From NCBI RefSeq assembly GCF_964355755.1, contig NC_092672.1, forward strand, positions 24,364,501-24,428,500: a stretch of DNA of 64,000 nucleotides, read 5' to 3'. Shown one piece after another: positions 1 through 12,561 of this stretch. Each line of letters begins with the position of its first letter. Position 1 is the stretch's first letter. Both the position numbers and the translations under genes were made by a program. The stretch is from Antedon mediterranea. Taxonomy: Eukaryota > Echinodermata > Crinoidea > Comatulida > Antedonidae. Under the pieces are notes generated by a model. The model searched no databases. It was not told the origin of the DNA and saw nothing but the letters and a program-made list of their open reading frames with translations.

Positions 1-483
1 GTCATTTAAGCATTTATAACATATAATTTATGACGTCACAACTACCATATGACGTCATAGGTACGTCCTATGGAAATTTAAATATGCCAGTTAGAATGTT
101 TAATATCACATTTATATCTACTCGTAATGCATATAGGTGGTCTAAATCCAACCGTTAAGGAGATATGGGGCTTTAAAATAGCAAATGGCGGCCATTTTGA
201 ATTTATGCTAATTAACCCACTTCATGTTCACCATATCAACCAAATAAAAAAAAATAAAAATTCTGTTGCAATTTGTTCTAGGTTCAACCATATTTTTACT
301 GGACTATATACTGTATGTATGCATCTACGGTGTCTCTTATTAAGCATGTGTGTTGAATTGTATATATGCTGTGTGTACAGTTATAGTTTACTGTATTTTC
401 TGCACTTAATTTCGGACAGAGACTAACTAAACCTTTTCGACATCCAGGAATTATTATAGAATATTATATATTATAGAATTGAT
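1..483. other. No gene recognised
   Basis: AT-rich DNA with two TGACGTCA-like palindromes near positions 32 and 51. The longest open frame (99 codons) shows no recognisable domain, and I see no splice structure to support it. Confidence 0.5.
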
Positions 484-613
484 GGAGTGGAGTTGTGGCT
501 ACCAATTCAAGGGTCCTGGGTTCAAGTCCTGTCATATGTCAGGATTTTTTCTAATGACAAATTACAACTCCACTCCCAAAGACTTGTAATAAGACTTTGT
601 TAAGCATAAGTTT
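484..613 (+). mobile_element. tRNA-derived SINE, copy 1 (partly deleted head)
   Basis: The block starts GGAGTGGAGTTGTGGCT and holds a B-box-like GGTTCAAGTCC near 529, followed by a body with the inverted-looking CAACTCCACTCCC. It matches the minus-strand copy at 11851-12118 but lacks about 20 bases of the tRNA-like head between the A and B boxes. An RNA polymerase III promoter of this kind is typical of SINEs; this copy probably cannot use it. The downstream edge is approximate because no A-rich tail is seen. Confidence 0.7.
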
Positions 614-3550
614 CCTAAACAGAAAGAAAGTTATGAAGATGAGATAAATTATAAAATAAAATTAATATTAATCCCTACCGTTTGTCGACCCTCAGTCACC
701 GAGATTAATTTGTTTAGCATTGGGAGTACATTAACATAAAGTATGTCAATTAAGGTCCAGGGACCACCAAATGGCCATTCGTAAGTTTCCATCTCTTTAC
801 CAACATTCAAGGAAGTGGCCCAAATAAATACGCTCAAATTGAATTAGATAGTATTTATAAGCATTTATAAGCATTTATATACATCCACATCGTATTTTCG
901 ATTTGTGTGTCATCATTATCAACTGTCTTTTACGTTTTCTATTACTTTTATTTTGTTTATGTGCTTGTGGAATTAACATTTTTTTAGATGAGAGAGATAC
1001 CACCTAATTTCACTATCATGGGATGCCCATTGACATCCTTATACCACACTCGATTCACCAGGGACAAAAAGTAGTGAGCCCTCTATCGGCAGCCAATCGT
1101 TTTTGCACACGAGACAGCGTGGACAATTACCCGGAAGCAATTTTGTTTTGAAAAGTAAATCTTAGGTTTTTGCAAACTGGCCAATTGGAACTTTTGGTTT
1201 TATTTACTAATGAATAATTCATGAAAACCTTTGACAAGGCATCTACGAACCACGTGATATTGTTTTTTAATCGACGAACCCATTATATTTGTGTGAAACA
1301 AGGGTGAATTACACCGATGTTTTTTAAACAATTTTAGGCTATTCGAATGTTAAAATTTCGTCTAATTTGTTGAGGCTGTAATAAAACAACGCAATTTTTT
1401 GAGAAGGTGGGTTTTATAGTTTCTGAATATTTGATTTTTCAATAGTAGTTAATAAAAAAATCTCGTTGGGGTTATTTTTTATTTTTTTTTAATGGCTGCT
1501 TAAACATGTGCCTTCTTGGGTATTTCACTATTGAAAATGGAACACATGGTTGTAGCTAAAATCATTTTTTACGCCATAAGATAAAAAATTTGGTTTTGTA
1601 AATTAATAAGGGCAACATATAATATACAGGAAAGCTGTTTTTAATCATAAAACTCTACAAAGCCTCTTTTTTTTTTATTTATAAATCAATATAGTCTAGG
1701 CCTAGTAGTACAGTAGGAGAGCCAGGCTTTAGCCTATAGTGGGGTAGTGCGTGCATTATTGGCGCGTGTTCATTGTCGGGCGCGCGTTGTTTATAGGCCT
1801 AAGAAAATAAGTAAAATATACAAATATAATTAAATAATGATTATTATTAATTGAATGTTGTTTTTTTTTTACAGACCACAGAGGATTGTTCTACATACTT
1901 CAATACAAATAGCATTAAATCAACAACAATTTCTTATGAGTCATATTAATTGCTCTGGCATATAATGTGAAAAAGCACTATTAATACTGTAATAATGGAT
2001 ATCTATAGATGTATTGCCAAAAAGACATTTTATTTTTTAAAAACTTTAACTTATCCTAATTTACTTATTTAAAGGTTCAAGTGGCGGTTGGTTGTTGTGC
2101 AGTAGTTTAATAAAGTTTAAATGTACATTTCAAATCGGCAAATAAATAATGGTAATAGGCCTACAGTACTACAGTAAAGAAAATCTTTTCGAAGATTAGG
2201 CTTAGTACAAAAGATGTTAGCTAAGTTGATGTAGAAAACTTGTTGTCTGATTTTTAAGGTGAAATTTGTGATAATATTAAAAGTTAAAATGTTAATTGGT
2301 GTGTATTTGTATTTCATTTATTGCTCCATTATTATAATAAAAAGCAGGGAACCATGAAATTTCATTTAGCTCCGATAAAAAGTAAACATTTTCAGCATAT
2401 ACTGTACTTAAATAAATCATATGTTAGTGACAGGTGACATTAACAGATTTATTATGAGATTACTAGTAAGCCTACTAGTAGGTTTAGCTCTATTCATAAA
2501 AATAATGACATTATATACTGTACATTAATTAATTAGCCTAGCTAGGCCTAACTAATTTACTGATTTTTCAGTATTTTACCAAGTCAACCGTTCAGGCATG
2601 CAGACAGTCCTCACTTCACACTAATCTTAATTTTAAGAAAAATGAAAGTTCAGCACTTTATTTTAAAATTTATAAGCCCATATTATAAGATTCTGCATCA
2701 TCCACTTAACAAGAACTAAAATCGAGAGCCCAGTGATAGAGCGCATCTTCCGACGTTCTCGTCGCCTAAGGAAACGAGTATTCCAGCCCTGCCGCCTCTT
2801 CCTAGGCCTACGCGCACCGCACTTTCGCTCAAAATACACTATCTTCAACTCCTTATAGAATTTGTTTGAAAAATAACCCCAAGCTTATATTTGGAAATCT
2901 TTGAAAATGCATATAAGACTATATTATAGCGTTTTCAGAATTTCATTTAAAAATTGCAAATTAATGTTAGCTATTTTAACAGATTAGTTAGTTTTCACTT
3001 TTTTATTTTCGCCGTATGACTCGCTTTGTTTACGTTTACATTTGGCTTAGACGTTTATCTTAGAATTCGAATCAATTAATCCATAATCAACTAAAATTGC
3101 TATTGTTGTGGTTTTTGTTTAATATAAATGTTCTTAATAAACAGAAATAAATCAAACAACAATATAATTTAATATAAATCCGTTAAAAGGGAAATTTAGA
3201 CAGCCTATAAAACACGGAAGTCAGAACTCGCGTCGCTCGAAATGCTCGGGAACTTTCTATTTATAGCCAATCGAAAAAGGCTCCGGCTAACTTAAACAAT
3301 GAAAACGGCTCTCGGAACACTTAATGTCCCATTTTCGCTGTTTGACGTGGATGTGATACCAATACCACAAGCGACAGACATTTTGTCTGCTGCAATGCCC
3401 ATCAGACCCGCTGAGGGAGGGCCTAAAAATGGGGTTAGCATAGAATAGTAAGGTACCACTCAAAATTAATGCCAAATGAACAAGTTGTGTTCATACAATA
3501 CTAAATGGGTAACGACAGACTAATTGTCTGCTGCACCGCAAGTGCCAGAC
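614..3550. other. No gene recognised
   Basis: About 2.9 kb of AT-rich sequence with scattered TAGGCCTA-type palindromes (around 1697, 1793, 2160, 2540). The small open frames here (60-66 codons) have no recognisable motif and no convincing splice sites. I see no RNA gene. Confidence 0.5.
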
Positions 3551-3752
3551 ACCCTAAAGTTTGACTGGAGACCCCCTTCCCCCAACTGGCCTAGATTAGA
3601 TATTGTAGATACCACCAGCAACCAAGGCAGTGGTTGTATATATAGGCCATTTCATATTCATTACAGGTTGGTTGCTGATGGTATCTACAATATCTAAGGT
3701 TACATATGGTATACTTATGGTAAAGGGAGTCTCTAGTTAAACTTTAGAGGGG
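3551..3752. repeat. Fold-back (MITE-like) hairpin
   Basis: Two nested pairs of inverted arms face each other. The outer pair is near 3551-3581 and 3722-3752 (arms carry CTAAAGTTTGACTGGAGAC and its imperfect complement). The inner pair is near 3595-3625 and 3666-3700, with GATATTGTAGATACC against GGTATCTACAATATC. The whole 200-bp block could fold into one long imperfect hairpin, as expected for a small non-autonomous DNA transposon. No clean target duplication was found, so the family is not assigned. Confidence 0.6.
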
Positions 3753-3960
3753 TCTGCCTGGGCCAAGGATAGTGTAATACTGTAGGTCATTTCGTATACC
3801 TTACAATGTGCTAAATCATATAACATTGGTTGCTGTCGTTGGTTATATTGGTATATATGGTATATATACATGGTTACGTAAACAAGAATAGAAAAAAAAA
3901 TATATAAAAAAAAAATCAATTATCGTAGAGTATATAATATGCATCATTCAGTTAAACTAT

Positions 3961-4735
3961 GGTCGTGTTTATACAACACCCTAAATTTGAACACGGCTTA
4001 AATTTTTAGCGTGTTGTTCGGACCGAGGTCAACCCACCTTAACGTTTGCTGTCACGATACCATGTTGTACCGGAAGTTTCATCAACACGCAGTGCATGCT
4101 AGGATAAAAGGTCAAATCGTTGATCGCTTGAATTGAATTGTTGACTGGGTTGTTGTCAACAAATCATCGTCGCCTCCTCGCTGTCCGATGTATTCGCGCG
4201 GTTTTTACCATTTTCATTATTGTATTCGTTCACGTTTGCATTGTTGTTTATTTTGTTCTCGGTTCATTTAAATTAATAAAAGTTATTTTAAGGGTTTCAT
4301 TGTTTCATCTATACACTATGGAAGAAGATGCCATTTTTGCGATGTTATTTTTTATTCTGTTTGGAGTGGGAAACGATAGTCTATAGAGGCCTACCACCAC
4401 TACGAGTACGAGTTGGCCCTACCAGGCTAGGCGTAAGACGTGGTAGGAGGATGATTGCTGGCAGCGAAACAGCAATAAATGGGCCCAATCTTGTTAGACG
4501 TCGCATGACATGATTGATATTACGACCTGTTTTAACGAGAGGTCAAAATATACCCTGAGGACACTTCCAACACGGTAACGGCGACCGGGAATCCACCAAA
4601 TTTTAGGATTCAGCCAAGTACTGTAGCCTTTTTTGCAATTAAAATCTCATTACACGGAATCTCTTTGTTGTCATACAACACACTTCTCGTAGGCGTGTAG
4701 AATATGCGTGTAATAGCGTGTTGTATAAACGCGCC
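3961..4735. mobile_element. Non-autonomous DNA transposon, about 775 bp
   Basis: The ends are inverted repeats: GGTCGTGTTTATACAACAC on the left and the complement of GGCGCGTTTATACAACAC on the right, with one mismatch and one indel. The interior holds open frames at 4138-4386 and 4328-4513 that look like leftovers of a 5' exon, without a transposase domain. No exact target duplication is visible. The GG-start termini are loosely like PIF/Harbinger ends, which is only a guess. Confidence 0.55.
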
Positions 4736-4744
4736 CTAAGTCTC

Positions 4745-4869
4745 GTTTGAGGCTTAGGGAGTGAAAGAGTGTGAGTTATAACCATATATGGCGGCACTAA
4801 ATCAGGATTGAACCCCGGACCTTGGGATTGTAAGGCAAACACCAACCTCCATGATACAGCTCCACTCCA
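4745..4869 (-). mobile_element. tRNA-derived SINE, diverged copy
   Basis: Read on the minus strand the block starts GGAGTGGAGCTGTATC, passes through a B-box-like GGGGTTCAATCC and is related to the copies at 484-613 and 11851-12118. It is the most diverged of the three. It abuts the right end of the 3961-4735 element, so the two insertions are adjacent or nested. Confidence 0.55.
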
Positions 4870-5384
4870 ATGGCTGTCAATGGTGAAAACATAACGGCAC
4901 ACAACATAACATAAACATGCTTCGTAGTTTCTTTTCTCCAACTACAATTTGGTTTCTAATTACTCCTGTAAACAATGTGCATTATGATGATTACGTCATT
5001 TTACAGACAAAGGAAACTTTATAGTATGCGTTTTCATAAATAGGTGAATAAACATATACAGTACATATTTGTTTTTTTATTGACGAGGTTGTAATACTAA
5101 CTTCAGTGTAACTCTATTACAGTACAGATATTTATTTGTTATACGACACAAGTCAAGTGTATCTGATAGGTATAGTGCATTTATGCGAAAAAATAAGTCT
5201 AGATAGATCACTTAGGCGTCTGAAATCACGGCCCAACAAATCAGTACTCATGACAGCAATTCGATCTAGTTTTGTTCACACAAATGTTTCCAGGAATTTT
5301 AACACCGCAACCAATGATTAGCCCTAAATATTTAGTAAACTGTATGATATTGATAATCCCTAGCTTAAAATTGAAATAAGTTAT

Positions 5385-5826
5385 CATTTGTTACACTTAA
5401 AAGATTGGAAACGTAAAAATATATTCACAAAATTTCGTTTAGGAGTGTTAGATTTGGAAATAGAAAAGGGAAGATGGAACAAAATTCCACTTCAAAACCG
5501 TTTATCTAAATTATGCAATATGAATTCTATTGCAGACGAATTTATTTCATTTTATGTTAGTCTGTCCATATTATTCCGAACTCAGAAACTTATATATTCC
5601 TAATTTTTATCACACGTTCCCTTGTTTAAATAAGTTTTATTTTTTAATGTACAACACTAGAGTAGTCAAAGATTTAGCAAATTTTGTTTATCTAGCTTAC
5701 GAAAATAGAAAATATTATTTTGCAACCCAACCAGGAAATATTATTGTATGATTTGTATGTAATATAAGGGCCAGAGGCCTAAATATTATGGAAATAAAAC
5801 CCCGTTAGGGGAACGAACGAACGATA
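5385..5826 (+). pseudogene. 3' end of a non-LTR retrotransposon (LINE), frameshifted
   Basis: Two overlapping frames give the C-terminal tail of a LINE reverse-transcriptase protein. The first (5388-5560) reads FTKFRLGVLDLEIEKGRW with an NRLSKLCN segment. The second (5530-5751) continues with FHFMLVCPYYSELRNLYI, the zinc-binding-like tail of many LINE ORF2 proteins. A frameshift between them marks it as dead. The tail continues non-coding to AACGAACGAACGA near 5820, which would be the 3' end. 5' truncation is normal for LINE insertions. The clade is not determined. Confidence 0.75.
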
Positions 5827-7266
5827 AGAGGTACACTATACAGTTTAATTCAGTGCACAAACTGCAGTGTTCGCAGCTTTCACGCTACAGTAATTTCACT
5901 GCAGACTTCGTACGCAGTTGTTTACCGCTTGAAGATTTGGACGCTTACATTACTGATAGGATAGTCACATTATAGCGGTGTCATGAACACGGGATCAGAT
6001 AATTCAAACACAAGTTTAATAGTAGAGTAAAGCAATGTTAATGCATACTGTACAAATGGTAAATATGTGATAACCGTTGTTACACAAAACCCTATCTGCA
6101 CTACTTGTGTTACGATTACAATCTGATATAATGAAAGTTACCAGGCATATGTGTGTAAACCGTGTGAATCTGTCTCGCTGCGCTAGTCAAATTTACATGG
6201 ACACCCAATTATTTTACCAATTAAATATCATGTTTTGTTTAATTATATAAAACAAAATTAGACTTTTTAGTTTCCTCAATATTTGGACTTTAAAATGATA
6301 TGTGATTTTAAATGTATAATTAGATGTGATATTTGTATAGCCAATTTACAATCGGGTTGAAGACCTGCTAGTCCCTCTCGACGGCGGACACGCAATATAA
6401 TTTTTTTTAAGTGCATGGACTCTACGCGTCGAAGTATGGGTGGCTACACTGTAAAAGGTAGCAAAATTGTGATTTCCGACGAGATAACACATATTTAAGT
6501 TATGTGATTTATGAAAATATATGAAGCTTTCATTTTTAAACATTTTACCGTTTGAACCAGATACATCCGACGATTATTAGTGGAGAGAACTAAAAAACAC
6601 GCTGGAAATGGGGGTTTTTGCACAATTTGGCCGCGTTTTCAAGGTATACAGCGCTTGTGTCGCTTTTTTTTACGGAATAAAATTGCAATATTTAAAACGT
6701 GGTTTTTTTTAATTATCAAAAGTGATCATTGTCACAATCTGGTCAAAAGCCATATATATTCTATCTCTTAGTGTACGTGAATTCTGTAATCCGATTGGTC
6801 AATAATTATGTATGAGATATAATTCCGTATTACGCCCATTTACTCAGTCAAGCGGATCAGAAGGGTAATATATCTCGTATTACCTGTTTGATGTTTCTAC
6901 GCGCGCGTTGTTTATGTATTGTATTTTTATCGTTGAGCGCATGCGTAGTTGTGATTTCAACCATCGAATATGAACCCGTATTCGACAGTCCGTCAAAAAA
7001 GCTATATGACAGAAGAAGATGCTGTATAAATTGTTTTTTTTTTCTTTGTCTCTTGTTCTTTGTCTCGTGTACACTAAGAGATAAAATCGTATTAGGTATG
7101 AAACAGAAAAGATAGGCCTACTGTACATCCTATAATAGAATTTAAACAGAGTAGCAGGCCGATTAACATACATCTTAAAATGGAATTGCGAAAAATAAGT
7201 AACGCCGTGGGTTCGAACAATACTTATTCAAACTCATGAACAATTTGGTATTTGGTAAAACAATGA
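5827..7266. other. No gene recognised
   Basis: AT-rich sequence with several short frames lacking domains. A short inverted pair (about 15 bp) lies near 6764 and 7070 around CTCTTAGTGTAC, which may mark a small fold-back element of about 320 bp, but no target duplication supports it. Confidence 0.4.
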
Positions 7267-7394
7267 AAGATGTACGACTTAGAACCAGTGTAGGTATAGG
7301 GAGAATGAAGATGAAAGGAAATAGTATAGTAAGATGTACGACTTAGAACCAGTGTAGGTATAGGGAGAATGAAGATGAAAGGAAATAGTATAGT
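7267..7394. repeat. Exact 64-bp tandem duplication
   Basis: A 64-bp unit beginning AAGATGTACGACTTAGAACC occurs twice head to tail (from 7267 and from 7331) with no difference that I can see. This implies a very recent local duplication, or an assembly artefact. Confidence 0.9.
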
Positions 7395-9005
7395 AAACCA
7401 AACTTGACAACCTTAAATATATTTCCTGATGGAATCACTGCTTACAAAATAAATAAAACGATTAAGTTATTGTGAAATGGCCATATTAATTTACAGAAAA
7501 GTTTAATGTATCACTTTTACTATAATAATAATATTTTAAGGTGAAGTACCAGTATAGAGAAAATGTAAACATGCTATGATACTGATAGTATAATTATTGA
7601 AATAAAAACGAAAGATGATTTTAGTGATTAATGGTAATGATAGATGAGAAGTACGTATACAGAAAATAACAATGTCAATATATGAATAGGGCATATGATT
7701 AAAAGAACTATGATAAGTATCAACCCATGCTATGGAGCGATAGGGAAAAAGAAAAAAGACGAACTCAAACTGTGATGATAGATAACCTGAGCAAATATAA
7801 AAGCAACTGACAATAGAAAAAGATAGAAATGGAGAGCTTTGGAGGAGTGATGTGTCCTGCAGTATGAAAAAAGAAAAAAGCGTCATCACCACGTATATAT
7901 TTTAGAATATTCTAAAACAACCTTAACTTGTGGTCATATAAGATATCTTCGATTAATTGTGATGAATTAGATGAATTTTGGTTATGTATAACTTTATATT
8001 TTAAATCCGAAAAAACAAAACGATTTTAAATATTGTTTACATTTTCTCACGTCTTTTTAGTAAGCCTGTGATATTAATAATAATTAATTAATAGGCCACA
8101 ACCTTCTTATAAATGTCTGCAATTTATTACATTTAGTACATGTAGTTCTGACTTGCAGTAATCTCAACCATGATCCTTTTTTTAGATATTAGGCCTACAT
8201 TCGTATGACTACCGTATTTATTCGAGAATAAAGCCCATGTGGTGTTCGAGAAAGTAGGCCTACACGTCGGTATTACTTTTTAAATCATTATTATATGGAT
8301 TTATAATTATATTATTATTAGTATTCGCATGGACTCCCATGGAATTAGGCCAACGTCACGTCAGTAATTTCCAAGGTACGTCTTCTCAAGATTATTGCAG
8401 GTCATCTTTATGGTCGACTGATTACGTATAATCGGCATGCAGCGGTCGTCGTTATTAGTCGTAACACATGTGGAAAGTTTTCAAGAATCAAACACGTGTC
8501 AGTCTAGCTAGGCCTAGTTATTTTACATATTTTAGTACGGTTAACTTTAAGTAAGCACGATGACTGTTTAGGAGAAAAGAGTAATGATATGCCCTACTGG
8601 ACTAGCTGGGCCATTCTAACACTACCAAAAAGACAAGAATATTTTAGACCGTAAGTACAGACAGTAGGATGCAACTCTCCTCCTAGGCCGGCGCGTGTGT
8701 CCTGCTCTCCTCCTGGACCTAGGTTCATGCTGTAGGCCTAACTATAATAGATTGATGTCTATCACATCAGTTTTCCGACTGGAGGAGGACTTGATGATTT
8801 TAAGATTGAATGCCTGGGCCAGATCATTAAAGAAAGTAAAAATCTCAGTATCAAAATAGATCAAAACATTAATTTGACTATTGCAAGGGCTTTTTAGAGT
8901 AGTTTTTTAGGGAAATTTAAGTTTACGGGTACATACCTGTATCATAGACTATTGACTGTGCCTGTGTGTAGATCTGGTAATTTACGAAATAGACATTTTA
9001 CTTAA
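7395..9005. other. No gene recognised
   Basis: AT-rich. Purine-rich on the plus strand around 7540-7890, where the opposite strand gives a 118-codon Phe/Ser/Tyr-rich frame that looks like a composition effect. TAGGCCTA palindromes recur around 8195-8745. Confidence 0.45.
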
Positions 9006-9597
9006 AGACACTAGTAAACCTGCACTTGTTTATGTTTTGTAAAAATAATGCATACATATAACTTGAATAACATTAAACCAGGTCATTTCTTGTCTTAAAT
9101 GTGCATTTTAATTACGATAAAAAGAGAAAAACAATGGACTACCTAAGTAGTAGTTCTCTTGTAGACGTTTCTAGGCCTAGCTTAATAGTAGGCTTAGTTT
9201 TGACTTTTGTAGGCCTATAGATGGTAAACAGCAGTAACCTACGAACATCGTACGCTATATAATAGGCCTAGCCTGACGATGTCTTGTTGCTGAATTGTCT
9301 TTCCTTCTTTGGCAGAATCCATTAATACAAATTGGGGAAGAACTGGTATTTCCGCTGAAAATTTACGGTTCTTATAATTGTTTTCCCTTTCATGCGATCG
9401 GTCGAAGTATTTTATAACAAAAATATAAAAATATCAATCCGCACGCGATGCATGTTGGGATTTATACCGGGCTGCTAAAATGATAAGAATCAACTTATTT
9501 TTTACATTTCTTAACTGATTAAATATGTATATAGTATTAACTTTTTCATAAAATGTAGTGTGTGACCATAAGTAAAAAAAGCACAAGTCTAGTGTCT
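9006..9597. mobile_element. TTAA-flanked MITE, older copy
   Basis: Flanked on both sides by TTAA (9002-9005 and 9598-9601), with terminal AGACACTAG facing CTAGTGTCT. The interior is clearly related to the elements at 15696-16119 (same direction) and 59217-59842 (opposite direction). Shared landmarks include ACATTAAACCA, a GATAAAAAG block and ATCAATCCGC near 9435. It keeps the TAGGCCTA-rich middle that the 15696 copy lacks. TTAA duplications are characteristic of piggyBac and Kolobok elements. Confidence 0.75.
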
Positions 9598-9765
9598 TTA
9601 AAATGGACCTAAAATGAATTTTCGATTTTTTTCATTTTCGAATGGTGTTTTCCAGTTAAACAAAACTTTTTAAGTTCCTCCATTCGGCCTCACCATTGTT
9701 TTCCAGTTAAATAGTTCCTCCAAGTTCTCAAAATAAAATGATATGCTTAATACAAAATGTTGATT

Positions 9766-9940
9766 CATGAACACATTGGTGCATCTATCTGGGATGTATT
9801 GTTAGGATGTTAAATGTATCTGACGCAGTTGAACTTTGATGTGCTTGTCATGAACACATTGTCTCGTGCATCTATCTGGGATGTATTGTTAGGATGTTAA
9901 ATGTATCTGGCGCAATTGAACTTTGATGTGCTTGTCATGC
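9766..9940. repeat. Two-copy tandem duplication, about 85 bp
   Basis: A unit starting CATGAACACATTG (9766 and 9849) is repeated with only a few changes. The second copy has a short insertion after ACACATTG. Confidence 0.85.
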
Positions 9941-11824
9941 TTCCAGGATTTTTAACGATTGTTGTCCACTATCTTGCATACCATCATTAAAGGACGTTTT
10001 CTTGCATGTGCCATGAAGTCATATGATCCCTCTTCTTAGACTGTACGTTACGACAGAGTAATTAAATTGTCCGAATGTGGTTAAACAACTTTTATATTTT
10101 TTCTAAACATTTAATAACATATTTTATTGTTACTGTAGCTTGAATTATTATAAAAATAAATTACAGCCTATTACCGTATGCAATTGCTATCATTTAAAAA
10201 ATTCATGCGATCTCAAACAGTATAAAATCAAATTTATTTATGATAGAAATTTCATGATAGAATGTGCCTTTGATAATCTTTTTGAAATTGGTCTATATAA
10301 ATGTTTGGTTATTATTATTATTGTAGAATTTACAAAAGCAACAAACAATGAACGCTTTTTTTTTTAATTTGCGAATTTTCTGACTTGCTGTATTATTTTA
10401 TTATTATCAAGCAAAGTACAGAATATAACTGTTTATAATATATTTAATAGTAGCTTCATTTATTGGAATCAAAATATGCTTCAATCAAGATGCCTATTGG
10501 CTGACTCAGCAGCTGGTTATCTAATGTATACATTTTAGTTTTCTTATAGTTGTTTAACTTCATAGGTAGAATAATCTTGTTGTCATGCTGTATGTCATTG
10601 AATTGAATTTGTACATATATAGAACAACTTTATTAGTTTCTTTGTATTAATAGTTCATATGATCATTAGCTTTTGTTTTGCCTGTAAACATTCAGTTGGT
10701 TAGATTTTTTCTTGTCTCTGATTATAACTACTAATGACTTGTTTAATAATGGATTTATTCAATACCTAATTGTATATAGTAAGAACATACTGTTATCATC
10801 TTTTTTTGATTTGTGCATTATATTTGGTTTTATAGTCAAACCGGTTTCAAGAGCATTATTCAACATGTATATAGATTCACGAAATGTAAAATTGTCATAA
10901 TAAAAATCACAAAGAAACCTATGTTGGATCGCATTTTACTTTATTTCACCCGTTTTTAACTGTACATGAGACAGTATGCGTTTTAAAAGGGAATCCCAGA
11001 GTTCAGCTGTACTTGTTACATGATATTGGCTGGTGGTCTAGAGCTGTTTTGAATCCTCTGAATAAAAACAGTACCCCAGTAAAAAATGTCTGGACATATA
11101 AACATTCCATAATTCCCAAATTCCGAACCCCTGTACGTGAGCTATTTACATTTACATCAGAGCCGAAACTAGCCCTTGATCCTCACAGTGCCTCTCTGTA
11201 TTAAACTACAAAATGATAAAATAGCATCTCAAACCAATCTATTGAAAATGTAAAAACAAATCTGATAAACTCAACTAATGTTAAACTGATTATGGAATTT
11301 CTTGACTTAAGTTGTAGATTGTATACCTTCCAAGCCATGTATCATAATGAAATGATTTTAATCAAACATTTTTATTTATTAATACTTTGTATGAACCTCA
11401 TCTTATTCAGTGTTTGAGTATTTTTAATAATTCCAAGTAAAAATACATTGTATTTTCAGAAGACCTTAACCAATCATTGTTTTTACATAAGGTACCTTGA
11501 TACACTTGTTTTTTTTACCTACAAAATGGTAATTCACGTGGGTTTGTAGTTCTAATCAACTATATTAATTATTATAAAACAAAGACAACAATATGGTGTA
11601 AATTTTACAGAATATATTGAATTGCCCTGGTTATCAGATAAAAGTGTTGGTCTTTTGTACAACAATTTGCATTCAAGTATTAATATAGAAAAAGCATTAT
11701 ATATTTTAGATTTGTTTGCATTTCAGCATTACCTACTTGTAGAGCTAGAATTATTATATTATTCATTGATAGAGGAGGCATTGGTTGAGGAAAGTGTTGA
11801 TAGATGAGACATTTATTTACTCAA
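9941..11824. other. No gene recognised; region upstream of the ankyrin gene
   Basis: AT-rich, with frames of 60-75 codons but no recognisable domain. The promoter and any 5' non-coding exon of the ankyrin gene that starts at 12511 could lie here. I see no feature that would fix the transcription start. Confidence 0.35.
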
Positions 11825-12292
11825 TTAGAGGAAGGGATAGTATATAGGTTTTATTTTTTTATTTTTTTATTTTTTTATTTCATACTCATCCAACAGCGAG
11901 TAACCCGCCAATTACAGGATGGATAAACTATTTAATAATTTCACAAGACAAACATATACACAAGATGCTCTACATAAACAAAGACTTATTATTAAGTCTT
12001 TGGGAGTGGAGTTGTAAATTGTCATGAGAAAAAAACCCTGACATATGACAGGACTTGAACCCAGGACCCTTAGATTGGTAGCCAAGCATCATAACCACCA
12101 AGCCACAGCTCCACTCCAAGGTTGAGTTTAAAGCCACAATCTACAGATGATCCCAATGATTGCTTCATTCTTTGCCCTTGTGATGAGCTGTCAACATTAG
12201 AGGAAGGGATAGTATTTAGGTTGAGTTTAAAGCCACAATCTGCAGATGATCCCAATGATTGCTTCATTCTTTGCCATTGTGATGAGCTGTCA
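11825..12292. repeat. Tandem duplication, about 99 bp per unit, split by a SINE
   Basis: The unit consists of ATTAGAGGAAGGGATAGTAT followed by about 75 bp beginning GGTTGAGTTTAAAGCC. Copy 1 starts at 11825, is interrupted by the SINE at 11851-12118, and resumes at 12119. Copy 2 runs from about 12196 to 12292. The two copies differ at only a few sites, so the SINE landed after or close to the duplication. The open frames on both strands here simply repeat the unit. Confidence 0.8.
11851..12118 (-). mobile_element. tRNA-derived SINE, full-length copy
   Basis: Read on the minus strand it has a tRNA-like head with an A-box-like TGGCTTGGTGG and a B-box-like GGTTCAAGTCC, a body of about 170 bp, and a 3' tail of repeated AAAAAAAT units (seen as ATTTTTTT near 11855-11880). 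AGGTT on both sides (11846-11850 and 12119-12123) is a likely target duplication. It is the best copy of the family that also occurs at 484-613 and 4745-4869. RNA polymerase III transcription from the internal boxes is expected for such elements. Confidence 0.85.
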
Positions 12293-12498
12293 CACAAGTT
12301 TCTTTTTATCATTAAGTATCTACCACTAGTATTCAAATAACTCACAATATTATCATCATGTTTTTATGTCTGTGAAAAGAAGCTGTGTATTTATTAATGC
12401 AGTTTACTTTAATATAAAATATTTTTATTTGAATTGAAAAATTGTTTTTTTTTATAACTTAAACAAGCATTATACATTTTTTTTGTATTTTCTTTCAG

Positions 12499-12561
12499 TT
12501 TAGCAATACAATGGATCTCCATGAATGGCTGGTTAATCTTTGTGCAAAAAATGGTCTTGAG
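12499..12561 (+). CDS. Ankyrin-repeat gene, exon with start codon
   Basis: A polypyrimidine tract and AG at 12497-12498 precede the exon. The ATG is at 12511 and 17 codons follow (MDLHEWLVNLCAKNGLE) up to a GTAGG donor at 12562. The exon ends in phase 0, matching every later exon of this gene. The 12 bases before ATG are 5' untranslated, so at least one upstream non-coding exon is implied. The peptide has no domain of its own; it would be the cap before the first ankyrin helix. The PIF/Harbinger transposon sits in the intron that follows. Confidence 0.7.

Noticed and set aside
484-560. Genuine tRNA gene
   Set aside because: The head lacks part of the tRNA between the boxes and is fused to a SINE body; no cloverleaf can be formed.
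6762-7086. Possible small transposon with CTCTTAGTGTAC inverted ends
   Set aside because: Only about 15 bp pair up and no target duplication is visible; could be chance in AT-rich DNA.
7536-7892. 118-codon Phe/Ser/Tyr-rich minus-strand frame
   Set aside because: Explained by a purine-rich plus strand; no domain, no splice context.
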